Assembly (NCBI RefSeq): GCF_020921035.1
Contig: NC_063151.1
Location: 29,208,934 to 29,272,933 of the forward strand
Reading direction: 5' to 3'
DNA length: 64,000 nt
Origin: Rhodamnia argentea
Taxonomy: Eukaryota; Streptophyta; Magnoliopsida; Myrtales; Myrtaceae
Below the pieces are notes generated by a model. It was not told where the DNA came from. It did no database searches and saw only the letters and a program-made list of their open reading frames with translations. Below, piece by piece: positions 11,701 to 24,374 of this stretch. A program made the translations under genes and the position numbers. The first letter of the stretch is position 1, and each line of letters begins with the position of its first letter.

Positions 11701-14700
11701 TCTATTTTCAACATAAGCCAGTAGTGTTTTTGGCGCATATTTGCCTGGTTCGTGACAATGGTGTACTTCTGATCATTTCTGTTTAATTCTATTTGCGTGG
11801 GTGTGCGAGTATTCTAAGAAACTCGCGTTTGCAATTTATAGATACATTGATATGGCGTCACAGAGATTCTGTATGATGTTAAATAGTCAATGACAGATGC
11901 AGAAGGAAAGCAAGCTTTTGCTATTCACTGGGAACCACCACCTGAATGTGCCTACAAATGGAAAAACCCTAGCCCGAAGGTGCCACTGTCTCTGCGTATA
12001 TATGAAGGCCACATTGGAATTAGTGGATCCAAGGCAAAAGTATCTTCCTTTAATGAATTCAGTGAGAAGGTTGCGCCCTAAATGTACCTTCTATTCTGAT
12101 TCAGGGATGTTGTAACATCCTAACCATTACTTTCCTACACTGTAGGTTCTTCCTCATATCAAGGATGCTGGTTATAATGCAATACAATTGATTGGGGTAG
12201 TTGAGCACAAGGATTATTATACCGTCGGTTATAGAGTGAGTTACAAAAAATTAACCCTCTCTTTCTAACCTATAACGCCATCTTTTAGATAGGGCTGAGT
12301 TCTCTATCCCTTCTAGATAAAAATTTTGCTAATCGTTCATAGCTTAAGTACAATTGCTGCATTGGGTGCGAGATATATGTGATGTTTTCTAGCATCAATC
12401 GGCAATGCAGGTGACAAATTTTTATGCCGTGAGCAGCCGATTTGGTACTCCTGATGACTTCAAGCACTTGGTTGATGAAGCACATGGTATTTTCTCTAGG
12501 ACTTACAAATGACTTGTTACGAATTAATTTCTTAATTAGGAGAGGCTAGTAAAAAAATCTGTGACGTTTGGACCATACATGCGAACCACTTTCACACGTG
12601 TCTTGATTGCGTTGAATTCTAATGCGCTATATAATTCAATGTATGTTACTCAAAAAGGAAAATAGCTGGCATTTACTGTTATGACGCCCTGATCTCAATA
12701 CTTTGGTGAAATTAGTGTTACCCTTTCCAATTACATGGTGAGCCTAAGAGCAAAAAAAGCAAAGTACATTCATGAGCCAGGTTTTTACCGGTTTGTAAAG
12801 AATTAAGTAATTGTCAAAAATAGTCAGACACAGTTCTATTCAAGTTTTCCATGAGACATTCTTAGAACATTGTATCAAGCGTCTACTGCTAAATTGTTTT
12901 TGATCATCAAGAAAGGAAGTATATAGTTAATATACCTCGTATTGCAATTCATGTTGTGCTCAAGATATTTTCTTGTTGAGCAGTTTGGTTGGGCATCACG
13001 GTCCACTTACATCCTAAAGCCACCTCTCTCTGTTCCATGCCTATACCCTTAAATGAGGTCATGCTTGTCAATTAGTGTTCCTTATTATCTATTTCTTATC
13101 ACAGGTCTTGGATTGTTGGTCTTTTTAGATATTGTCCATTCCTATTCAGCTGCAGATGAGATGGTCGGTCTCTCACTATTTGATGGATCAAACGACTGTT
13201 ACTTTCATACAGGTACAAGCTTGTTAGAGGCTTTTGTCCCCAATTTCCAGGAGGAACTTGTTTATGTATATCCTTGTTTTTCTTTTATCATGGTCCCGAA
13301 ATTGTTTTCTCAATTGAATTTGTTCAGGATTGATGATGCTTTAGTTCCAGTCTTTGATTATTTTGAACCACCATTTTCGCACTAAAAATGATGATGGAGG
13401 GTTGCCTCTGAATGTGTAATGAACCTCTGCTTGAAAATATAATGCTTCTTGTTTTTGTGAAGATGTAACGGCATGATATGCTCAAGCTATTGATCTTCTA
13501 TACTTGGTTCACATTTTATCTGATTCACACACACACATATATTGATCAACGTAATAATTTTTTCAATTTATTTTCACTTTTCATTCTGTTGCTCTTGTCT
13601 TATTCCAGTCACCTTTCTCTGTTGAATGCTGTGGCTCGGCTGAAATTACTTTCCGATGCAGTATTTGAGTGTAATGGCTAACATCTAAATATTCCCTTTC
13701 AAAGTTTCCTGAACTGTCCTTAACCTTGGCACTTAATAATTTGGTGCATTCAGGAGCTGTAACTGCATATGGGTTTTAATTAATTTTTGCCATTGGCTTT
13801 GATGCTGTTGTGTCATGGCTTCTGTATTCCATCTGTTATGTGGAAAATCATCTGATGGTTACATGAAGATGGTGGATACCAATCTGATCAAGTAGCTATG
13901 TCTGTTATATGAAAAACTGCTTGCTTGTGTAGGTAAGCGAGGACAACACAAATACTGGGGTACCCGAATGTTCAGATATGGAGACCCTGATGTCCTGCAT
14001 TTCCTTCTATCTAATCTAAATTGGTAAATGTACGATACAGCTGATATTTTTCTTTCTAATCTGTGGGATCAATGGACTTATGACCTTCAGACTCCCCGTC
14101 TACCTAAAGGGGCAGCTGTGCTTTTTTGGGTTGATGTTTGGCGACCTGTGATGCGGTGTTTCTTTGGGCATGTACTCAAGTTAATAATGTTGCATGGCTC
14201 ATAGATGGTGTTTTGGCAGGTGGGTTGTTGAGTATCATGTGGACGGTTTCCACTTCCATTCTCTCTCATCAATGATGTACACGCACAATGGTTTTGCCTC
14301 TTTTACCGGAGACTTTGAAGAGTAAGATCATCTCAGCTAGAGTTTTTCCATCATCCACACTTGTGGTCTTGAATGCAGTGTAGATCCCTGTGAAAGGATT
14401 CTCTGTTTGGTTTGCTCTCGTGATTTCTGAGGAACTTAGTTGGCAATTCATCTGTTGCAGGTACTGCAACCAATATGTGGACAGGGATGCATTGATGTAC
14501 CTCATTTTGGCAAATGAAATACTCCATGCCCTTCATCCAAATATAGTAACAATTGCTGAAGATGTGAGTCTCAAGTCTGAAGTTCTCCCAGTCAAGTGGC
14601 CGATTAGAGTTTCAATATATGCATAGAATCTCAATTAGTCGGCTTCTTTCACTTTAAATGGAAGTAACAGAATAGTTGGTGACTCATAAGTCATAAGTAA

Positions 14701-17277
14701 AGGAAGAAAATTTTTCCCATGACAATTTTTTTAGCATGATGCCCTTGGAGTCACAAGTGATTAAAAGCATCTTGCAGATAGAATTGTTGTCAAGTAAATT
14801 TTTACAGTCATCAATTAATGTCTTTGGACCCTATGTACAGGCGACATCTTATCCAGGCCTGTGTGAGCCAACTTCTCAGGGTGGATTGGGATTTGATTAC
14901 CATGTCAATTTAGCTGTATCAGAGATGTGGCTGTCTTTACTAGAAAATACTCCAGATCACGAGTGGAGCATGAGTAAGGTCATCTTCTGTGATTAGTGAG
15001 ATTATAATTACTCCGCAATAGAATATTATTCGTCCTAATTGTACTTAGAAATCTTCAATGCACCTCTGCAGTATTCAAGCTGACTTGAAATATTACTGCA
15101 GATTGTCAACACACTAATTGGTAACCAACGCTACGCTGATAAGATGCTTATTTATGCGGAAAACCACAATCAGGTAACTGATTTTTTTATTGCGTAGAAG
15201 CTTCTGTCATATTTCTAGATCGTCATCTTCATTGTCCTCACTAATTATTTCATTTCTTGCTTGTTTAATGTCGTCATTGTGACCCTTCAGTCCATATCTG
15301 GAGGACAGTCATTTGCTGAGATACTTTTTGGTAAAATCAGGGAGCATTCTTCTGGCTCAAAAGATCTACTGCTTCGAGGCTGTTCATTGCACAAGGTAGG
15401 TGAAGTTCTCCTTAAAGATCTAGTTAGTGTTTCGCTCTTCTTTTACCGCCTGTGTTATTTTTCTCTCTGATATCTCGTTAAGGTAGCCATTGCAAAGTTG
15501 TTGTAACTGATATACCGTTAATGGTAGCCATTGCAAAGAAGTTATAACTATCTTCTCTTTATCTGTGCTGCATTGAAATTCATTTCACATCCCAATGATT
15601 TTGGAGTAAATATATTGAGATACCATTTGCAATACCTCATGAAGGATTGGTTTGATGAACAAACTTAAGCTCGGTACCTTCAATCTTTTGTTGTATTTTT
15701 GACTGCTGAGCTCCTTGGGACATCACATCTCCTACTTTAGCGACTGGATTTTCTGTACACAACAAGTTATCTAATGACTTTGAGTGTTTCTATTCCTTTG
15801 CGTGGTTTGTAGCGGCGTCAAGTTAGAGTTGTGGGTGCTTCTGTAATAATCTTTTAGCCCTCATATTTGGCATGTTTATGTTGAAGTTTACTGTGCAAGA
15901 TGGGGATAGGTGCTAGATTTTGGGACTGTATCTATGATGCCTTGAGAAGGATCAAAGACTTTGTAAGCCTTGAAAGTCGAAGCAATGACATATGTTCTTT
16001 GGTTATGAGATCACTAAGGCGATTGATCATTGTCGTTGTTGTTGACATCACGTTTGATTTCGATTTATTTATCATTGTTGCTAACCAGTAATTACTTTAA
16101 ACTCACTCTTTCGGTTTTTAAAACTGGTGTAGTTTATCTAAATTTTATCCTCTTTTCTTGAGTCAGATGATCCGACTAATAACGTTCACAATATGTGGCC
16201 ATGCTTTCCTCAACTTCATGGGTAATGAATTTGGTCATCCGGAGGTAAGGATGCTTCCCTCGACCTGTCTGTAGGACCTCATATCATATGAATAATAAAT
16301 CTTTTATACTGTTAGAGGGTCGAATTTCCTATGCCAAGCAACAACTTCACCTATTCTCTGGCCAACCGGCGTTGGGATCTGTTGGGGACTGGAGTGTATC
16401 AAAATCTATTTTCCTTTGACAAGGTATGGGTGCTGACAATAACTTACTTATGAACCAGAGATGAAGAGGATTTCAATAGCATTTTATCCCTAGTATAGGA
16501 AGATCTTTCTGCCCTACATCTGCATACATGAACTGTTCCTTCCTTTTGTTGAAAAGTCTGATGTTCTGAGCAAGTTCCACTTGACCTTTTACCTCTCTCT
16601 GTCGAAAATAACTTTTGCAGTTCAGTAAGCAACCTTCGGTTCTTTGATGCTACTGCATTTATTCTGCTCTTGAAATGGGAGTATATCATTGGCGTGCGCT
16701 TATAATTTATGTGCAAACAATTGCAATTGAACTTTGTGCAATATGCTAAGGGCGAAATTTTGCAATTTTTTTTTCTTCTTTGTAGGACATGATGATGTTG
16801 GACGAGAATGAGAGGGTGCTTTCTAGAAGTTTTCCAAATATCCATCATGTGAATGACTCCAGCATGGTATGAAGATTATTAGTTGTTACTTGTTATGTCA
16901 GCATTAATGTTTCTTTGTGATGGGAGCTTGGTAATGGGTCTATGGATCTTCTGGCTTATGTACCTTTGTGTGTGCACGCTATCGGCAGCATGCTTTATTG
17001 AAACCAGTTCCAGATTTTTGGATCTATGAGCAGCTTTTTTTCTTTGGGTGGGTTGGGGTTTGCCTGTATTCTTTGCATTTTTGAGCATGCATAACCACTT
17101 GAGCTTCAATGTTGGGCAAGTAAGATCTGAGTGATTAGCTGAAAGGTTGGTGTGACAGAAGTCAACAGATGAATACAGAAACCTAAAAGAATTTTGAATA
17201 TGCTAGTGAGTCATCTTCTTTAATGTCAATGGACGGACAAGTCTATGTTGGTCCACTATGAAGGGGTCCTCTCTCTA

Positions 17278-17316
<39 letters not shown>

Positions 17317-18819
17317 AACACTCTCTCTAGTGTGCAGGCATGCGTTCAGATTTGTTGGTTCCTAGTGGTATGTGATTGAGAATGGAAGCTCCCATTAGGA
17401 CATAAGTACATGCACTTCTGAAAGCCATCTTCAAGGAGCTATCACCGAACCTCATAAGTATCATATAATATTGTTATTACAGTTTGTGCAACAAGCAACA
17501 AGATTGATCTCCCTTCTGAAAGTACTCTGAAACCATGTGACACGCTTATTGTTAGGTGTGGTTTGTGATTTGCAGGTGATATCTTTTATACGAGGTCCTC
17601 TTCTCTTCATATTTAACTTTCATCCAACTGCTTCCTATGAAAGATATGTGATAGGCGTGGAAGAGGCTGGAGAGTACCAAGTAAGTGAATGCTTCATATC
17701 CAGAACAAATCTAGATATAGGGATTTTTCCGTAGCACGTAGCTCCAGTACAGCTTGGAAGTGCTTGGCATGAGAATATGAGGCCTGCATGCAGATCCCAC
17801 AAATGCAATCTTTGAATATGTGAGTGCATGCAGATACCACGTAGCTCATGTTTTTTGAATGGTGTTCACATGATGGCCAGGCGATACTAAATACAGATGA
17901 AAAGGACTATGGAGGACAAGGGGTTATAGAGGAAAGCCAGTATCTCCAGAGAACCATTAGCCGACGGTAATATTCTCTTTTCCAGTGCATTGCCTACTTA
18001 TTGAGTTCTGCGATCCTTCTCCTCCAACTCATGATCCTTAACTCTGTAGAGCTGATGGCTTACGGAATTGCTTGGAAGTGGCTCTACCAAGTAGGACTGC
18101 CCAGGTGTGTGAATGGACTGGACTGTTATTGGCATCTCTCTCTCTCTCTCTCTCTGCCTGGGCGTGTGCTTGTGTGTGTGGCTATGCTATAGAATGTTTT
18201 CAGATGTTGGCGCAACCAAACATTATACTGTTGGGCCAATCTTTCTTGGAACCAGATGGACAACAGTAAGTTGATGCTTTTGAAAATGAACTTGGTACTG
18301 GTTGACAAAAAATGTCTCTCACTTAAGAGAAGCTGACTTTTCAGCATCTGACTTGCTCAATTTTTGGTTATAGATTTTAAGTAGATGGAAATTTCTTTCC
18401 TATTCAAGTCCAGTAGAAGCAGTTTTGCATGCTTTCTCGTTGTTGAAATTGTACTCTCAGTATCGCTCAACCATTCTCATAAGAATGTATGATTTTCCTG
18501 TTCTAAGTCTTCAAGTTTTTAAGTTAAGCATTGAGGATTCATTTAAGAATGTTGATTTCCTTTTTCACAATTGTGATATATACAATGACTTTCTACTGGC
18601 AAGGTTGGTAGTCGCATTTAATACTGAGAAAGTTCGGAAGTGATGACCATGTTCCATCTTTTGCCCTGCTGTGACTCGCTTGAGGATATAGGAGGCTATA
18701 ATGATCATAATTTTCTTTCGTCAAGCAAAGAAAAATTCTCCATTTCATTTAAGATATGTGCTGAGTAGCTTATCACATTTCTGCAGGTGTACAAATTGAA
18801 ACGGATCTTGAGGATTTGA
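8735..18819 (+). CDS. SBE3: Plastid 1,4-alpha-glucan-branching enzyme 3-like protein (BE1/SBE3 clade)
   Basis: Twenty-one exons join in frame to 908 codons: 8735-9042, 9486-9557, 10084-10148, 10353-11030, 11897-12069, 12146-12235, 12411-12486, 13105-13212, 13933-14023, 14220-14321, 14461-14563, 14841-14978, 15102-15173, 15291-15395, 16167-16244, 16316-16423, 16786-16866, 17576-17680, 17881-17966, 18050-18104 and 18787-18819. The start [15 protein letters not shown] and a Ser-rich stretch look like a plastid transit peptide. A CBM48-type segment ([13 protein letters not shown]) is followed by a GH13 barrel with [19 protein letters not shown] and [10 protein letters not shown]. The end [10 protein letters not shown] matches the Arabidopsis EMB2729/BE1 type. 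The usual nucleophile motif GFRFDG reads GFHFHS, and the usual SHDQ reads NHNQ, so two catalytic Asp positions are replaced. Real branching activity is therefore doubtful. The same frame is open upstream to an ATG at 8579, but 8735 gives the better leader. Confidence 0.93.
17275..17329. repeat. Microsatellite (CT)n/(CA)n in SBE3-like intron
   Basis: A compound dinucleotide tract of TCTC repeats followed by ACAC repeats lies within the intron between exons 17 and 18. A second CT tract lies near 18138-18160 in the last intron. Confidence 0.85.
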
Positions 18820-19617
18820 ATGTTATTTAACTTTCTCAAGGAGACTTCATTTGGAGGCTGGAGAGGACAAAGAAATTATATTTTGCAGAGCTAATTTTGA
18901 AACGCAAGAAGCGAACGAGAGAAAACACTGCTTGGCATGTCAGCTCCAAAAGATTACTTGCCCTTTTGACTAGCATAAATCAATGCTAGTTGCTGGAGCA
19001 TTTTTCTGTGACAGAAAAATTAATTCCAATTGAGGTATTAGGTGGAATTTCAGTCTATTCACCCTTAGCTGCCTGGAGTAGTGAAAGTTTCAGCTCTCAC
19101 CGCACGTGGAATCAATATAAATCAGAGTTGTATCAGGGCTGATCTTTCAGAATCCTAAAGCACTTGCTCCCGTTTGGTGTCCTGGAGAGGAACGTTTGTG
19201 GTTGGTCTAAACTTCTCTGACAGGACGCCGGAATTCGAAATGGGTGAGAGGCAAGCAAAGATCATGCCCATCCATCGTCTTCTTTTTGGCTTCTCCATTT
19301 GATGATGTATGTCCATTGCCTTTTACACAACCGTATTGTCAAAGATAAAAATTGATTCAACAGGAAGTTTGTATTGTAATTAGTGGACCATCCAAAAGGC
19401 GCATGAGATCATTTTTTTAGGTCGTCCTCAATGCTGTAAGGGATTGCGTCTCTATGTGAGTATTAGGGGCATGGTGATTTGATTGAGCTGGTGGGATCCA
19501 TCTCCTGCGAATCCACCCGATCTAATGGTGGCTCACTAGTCCAAGATTTGTTGGATGGTATGTGAAAGGTGGGCCACACGATCTGCCATTTAAGATCCTC
19601 ACTTCTCCCAAGGAGAA
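18820..19617. other. 3' flank of SBE3-like gene
   Basis: This stretch should hold the 3' untranslated region and terminator of the upstream gene. I see no open frame with coding character and no tRNA. Confidence 0.4.
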
Positions 19618-20142
19618 AATATTAGGAGCTCCTGGAGTAGCCACGTCATCTCTAAGCCAGATCATAAAAAATTTGACACATGTCATGTGGGTTTGCTTTT
19701 CAAATTTTCAGAATCTCTCTTTTCGCCCCACTTTTCTTTTCCCTAAACACCCCTCCCCTCCCCTCCTTTCAACCAAAAAAATAATAATAATAAAATAAAA
19801 CCCTCCATTCGATCTTCCCGTCTTCAATAAAATCACCATAGTAGAGTCGCGGCTGAGGCAGCCTCGCACCAATCTGCAGCTGATGGCGAGGGAGCCACGG
19901 GTTGAGCCGCCGAGATCGCAGGCGGTGGCATCGTAGGTGCGCGCGGCCTCCTGGGCGGTGTTGAAGATGGAAGGTGAGGGGTATTTAGCCAAAAGAATAG
20001 GTGAGTGAGGAGAGAAAATCTGGGAAAATTGAAAAGCGACACCCTCGCCGCCCAACCCCCCCCCCCCCACACAATGACACATGTCAAATTTTCTGTGGTC
20101 TGGCACAGAGATGACGTGGCTGCTCAAGGAGCACCTAATATT
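19618..20142. mobile_element. Foldback / long-TIR non-autonomous DNA element
   Basis: The two ends are inverted copies. The left reads ATATTAGGAGCTCCTGGAG and the right, reversed, ATATTAGGTGCTCCTTGAG. Both continue with GCCACGTCATCTCT and, further in, AAATTTGACA...TGTCA. Similarity runs inward about 150 bp on each side, leaving a loop of about 200 bp. Ordinary ORFs in it on both strands are by-products of the GC-rich centre. A target-site duplication is not clear, so the superfamily is not assigned. Confidence 0.65.
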
Positions 20143-21077
20143 TGATCCAATCACAAGTGGCAGGGGCCAGATCATGTCAGAGTTTTGGTCCGAGTAGCGT
20201 GAAACCTGGTAGTCTTCTTGGAAGATCTGTCAAATCTACGCCGTCAATCTTTCTGCCATTCGTTCTGCGCCTCCAATTTGGTGCTTCATTTGTCCCTTCA
20301 AAGGCTGAAATTCGAATTATCAGAGTCATGTCCATTAGAAGCATAAAATTCATCTGGTGGAGATACTCGTCAAATATAACTAGAGAAATGGACTCGCATG
20401 ACAGGGACTAGAAGTGCAGCTATGACGAGAAAACAATGGTCGAGCTTTCGCGACGTGGGGCACATTTTGGTTCTTGTTCCCTGTCGATTCAATTAGCCAC
20501 GCTCAACGCTTAAACTTAACAGAAATGCAAAGACCAGGATGTCATCTTGTCTCATTCCTTTTCAAAAATCTCCGGCATTTATCTGGCATCTAGCCTCTCT
20601 GCTTATTCAATTAAGGACTTCGACGGCTCTCACTAGGGTGTTTTTTCCATTTTTTAAGGAAGTTTTAGCTGGATTGATGGCTTCGATAAACAAAATAATG
20701 TTAATTTATGAGAATGGAGTTAGTAACTTAGAACAGTGGGTAACTAATGCAAATGAAAGCCGGTAATTTTATGCGAATGAGGGGCGATTTCGAATCGATC
20801 ATCTAAATATTGATAATTAAAATAAGTATTTTCAACTTATCGAGAGATCACCTAGCAAATAATTAACCGGTCACATTTTACTTATCAACAATACTTGCGA
20901 TTCGCAAACCTCATTTGCAACAAACCAATACCGAAAATGGTTCCCTTTTTTAGCACACAAAGCAATAGAATTTTACTGCAATAATGTATAAAAGTTCAGA
21001 TGCATATCCAGAAACAGATGACAGAAAGCCAAGCCAACAGTGTCGCCTCCTGTTATGTAATGACGGTGAACTCATCC
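20143..21077. other. 3' flank of GT61 copy A, part of the repeated array unit
   Basis: Part of this stretch (about 20480-20760) resembles 25300-25640 and 29215-29540, which flank the other long GT61 copies on the same side. It is therefore the end of the duplicated unit rather than a gene. No other coding signal is seen. Confidence 0.55.
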
Positions 21078-22724
21078 CTAAGTCGTGGAGTGTCCAACCA
21101 GTCTCATTGCTTCCTCCAGTGTGGCCTTAAATCTATCCAAGTTGATCTTCACATCCTGGCCATCGACATACACAGCCCTCACTGCCATGTACCCCTTGGC
21201 AAAGACCGATAAAGGGTCGACAATCACCGGATGATCGAGCCCGTATACTTCGGCGAGAGAGCTCTCCTGGGGCTCTATCTTGTACTCCAGATATTGCAGA
21301 CCCATTGCGGTAGCCGGACTTCCGTAATAGTTGGTCGAACCCCACTCTAGTCCTAGAAGAACCACCTGAATTACCACTGCGCCGTCCGGCAAAAAGATCT
21401 CGTTGGTGAGACCTGCGCCGTGGACTCCGATGAAGACGCTGCACGAACTGACCATCTTTGCAAACAGCTCTAGGTTCGACATCATACTAGGCCCTGCCGT
21501 CACTACTTGAAAGCCCAACTCCTGCGCCAGTTCCACGATGGCATCCTCGTTCAGAATTTTTCTCGAGTTGGTCCTGGAAATGAGGATCAGGACCGGCTTA
21601 TGTAGCTTATCAATCTCGTGCACGTTCTTGGTCTTCAAATTGTAAGATTCTCTGAGGAATTGCCTGAATTCAGGCATGGAGTGGCCTAAGGGGACGTTGC
21701 TGGCGTTCAAAGCTAAATTGCCGTGGTACCTAAGTCCCACAACTGCCGCTGGAAAGCAGTGAACACCCCCATCGGATAAATCTAGAGCCTCGTAATCAGA
21801 TAAGCGGTTCAAAACCGTCGAGTATTTCCGAATCCACCATTCATTGTAATCAGTAGCGACGAACTTCAGCTGCGATCGGAAGTGCCGGCAGGCAAGGAAC
21901 AAGGGAATGATGATTTCGCTGAGCTCGTGGTAGGCGTTTCCCGTAACACCTGTTGAGAAGATCACCGCTGGGATGCTGTGCGTGAAATTGCAAGCTGGTA
22001 AATTAGCCATGTCCCTGTGAAGTATTTGGACCGGAGTGGTCAGTTTCATGGCCAGTTCGTCTCCTATTCTCGCGTAGGGTCGAACTGAGCGCGTGAACCC
22101 AGATCCATCGGACGGCACATGAACAGTCAAACCGCCATTCGAGATCCTAACGGGTTTAGCCGAGAGACACATTTCGGCGTCTAGGTCAAAGTGGCATGTG
22201 AACCCTCCAACCTCAAGCTGGTATCTCTCTTCTCCTGCATTAGAGAGAGACCTCAATGTACTGTAAGCTAAACTAGGACAAATAGCCAAGCAAGCAAAGG
22301 TCGAACATGCAGTCTTTTGCTTCTGAAACTGCTGTTTGACTCCATTGCTAGTCTTCTTAGTAAGCACAGAAATGCAGAAGCTGAAAATGTAACCTCTTAC
22401 TAGCCTTCTTAGTAGATCCTTGAGAGCGTCCCCCTCTCCAGCGACTTCACCGACCTCTCCGGCATCACTAGCGCCCCTCCAATTTGGAATCTGATTCCTC
22501 CCTGAAATTTATACTATGGGTTAGGTGTTATCTATCGATGATCAGTGCACAACATGATATACGGCGGGAAAAAGAAGTCCAGGTGAAGTCTAACTAGGAA
22601 GCGAAGCTACGTGATAGGATGGCGTGTTCTCCAACATGAGAAGCGCGATACTTAGAGAAATCGCGATAAGCAAACATGCCGTCCATGGTGCTCCGAGCAC
22701 CGGGCACTTCAACTCCTTGCCCAT
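21078..22724 (-). CDS. GT61 glycosyltransferase, array copy A (possible phase defect)
   Basis: This is a Golgi type II glycosyltransferase of family GT61. The family includes plant xylan beta-1,2-xylosyltransferases and arabinosyltransferases (XYXT1, MUCI21, XAT); the exact substrate cannot be read here. Exons follow the family plan: 22611-22724 (short cytoplasmic tail MGKELKCPVLG plus the membrane anchor CLLIAISLSIALLML), 22394-22501 (linker, RNQIPN) and 21078-22234 (catalytic part). The last exon holds GGFTCHFD, the TGNAYHELSEI segment, RHFRSQLKF, VFIGVHGAGLTNEIFLPDGA and the end VGHSTT. Unlike copies C and D, exon 1 ends one base too early for exon 2: the three exons total 1379 nt, not a multiple of three. 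An internal GTATCG donor would restore phase but shorten the membrane anchor. The sister motif QVVPLG reads QVVLLG. It may be a damaged or differently spliced copy. Confidence 0.7.
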
Positions 22725-24374
22725 AATCTGTCGAACTGAAGCACACGGCCAAGTCTGCAAATTTTTATAGACTAAAACCTGAAATGAGCAATTCATTATG
22801 GTTGAGGGGTCTCAATCTTTCCTAAACATTCTTGCGTGCATCTTCATCTGCAACTAGGTAGCTCGGTCTAATTGGTACATTTAATTAATTTCGTAAGACT
22901 TCCTGGGCATGATGGAGAAGCGTTAGCTGGAGTATCGTAGTTTTTTACTTGTCAAGTCTCCCAAGGAGACCAATCGCTAAGCCGACTTTCGTCCTTGCTC
23001 GGATATAATTGCTAGAGTGTTGAGATGTGGTTCATATTATCAATAGAAAAGCCAGGGAAGCCGCCCCAGCTGGGTCTCAAGAGTAGTGCCCCCTGAACGT
23101 CACATGGCTTTTATAGTTTGAATCCGTATTTATTTGGTAACTTGGGCTTCGGCCCATAAATAGCTAATCTTAGATATAATCTATTTCTCTTGTAATTGAG
23201 AGTTATAATAAAAATGTGAGAGTTACTATCTATAGTGAAATTCACTGTTGGATATAGCCATAATTTAAGGGTAAACCTAGACAGACCTTCGTGTCTCGAT
23301 TCTTTTTGCATTGTACTCTTTATTTTATTGTGATTGTGCATCTAATCCTAACATAGAGCATTTCCAGTGAAGGGAAGATCTTCTATCTAGGCAGTTTTGT
23401 TACTTTGTTACTCTATGGCTCGTTAACTTCATTACCTCTTAAAATCCTGGATTTTTCGAATTGAGAGAGATCAAGAATCCTCACTTTTACCAAAAAAAAA
23501 AAAAAAAAGAATCCTCACTCTTTCTTAGATTCATGAACCTAATTCAATTCTGTGGGACCTTTCATTCACATTTTTTCCACCAACAACATTTCATAAACCT
23601 TGACTCCTTGCTCAGCACAATTTTAGCTGAACGGTCTTGATAATCTTAATTAACGGTGCCGAGCAAGCTTTTGTTTGCTTTCATGTGCTCAATCCCCATT
23701 CAAGTGTCTGCTCAATCTAGTAGAAGTGGCTCGAGTCATATGCACCAGCACCAAAACCTCATGACCTTTTTATATGACCGGTCAAATCATTAATTTATTG
23801 GGAAAGTATTAAAAAAGTTCTAAACCTATTATATTGGTTCCAATTTAGTCATAAATCTTTTAATTGTGCCAATTTAATCTTAAACATTTTCATTTTTTTT
23901 AATTGAATTCATCCGGTCGATTTAGGCGGGAAGTCGTCGATGTAGATACCGACAGTCCTACATGGCACAGCCGGAACTAGATCTTTTTTATTTATTTTTT
24001 CTACCTTCGTTCCAACTCTCGCCTATATAAGATGTGTCTTCTCGTGAATATCCGCTTTGTGAATTACAAGCTAATAAAATCTAGTGGGTAAGACTTGTGT
24101 AACTCTTTTTGTGATAGTGAGATATTATTTCTTGAATAACTATAAGGGTAGTCTTGATATGACTCAAGTGTGGTTATAATGCGGCTTGATCTCATGTGCA
24201 ATTATGTCTGCAGGCCGATCGAACCACGTAAATTTACTGTCCAATTTATTTACTTGTTCTGCTCATTTTATTGTTACTCGCTTGTTTCTGCAACAGATGC
24301 AAATACAAATCCCAGGAATATTCCGAGAGGAAACCGCAGAAATCCAACAGTGTTTGCCCTCCTGTTTTGCAATC
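22725..24374. other. 5' flank of GT61 copy A and spacer
   Basis: About 22900-23000 resembles the 5' flanks of copies C (near 27620-27690) and D (near 31445-31520), so it is the copied promoter-proximal region. From about 23800 to 24010 there is a dispersed repeat of the 'AAGTTCTAAACCTATTATAT' style with poly-pyrimidine stretches. No gene is seen. Confidence 0.45.
23486..23506 (+). mobile_element. 21-bp poly(A) micro-insertion with 13-bp TSD
   Basis: The bases TTTACC followed by a run of A sit between two perfect copies of AAGAATCCTCACT (23473-23485 and 23507-23519). Target-site duplication plus a poly(A) tail is the hallmark of LINE-driven retrotransposition, here truncated almost to nothing. 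Confidence 0.65.
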
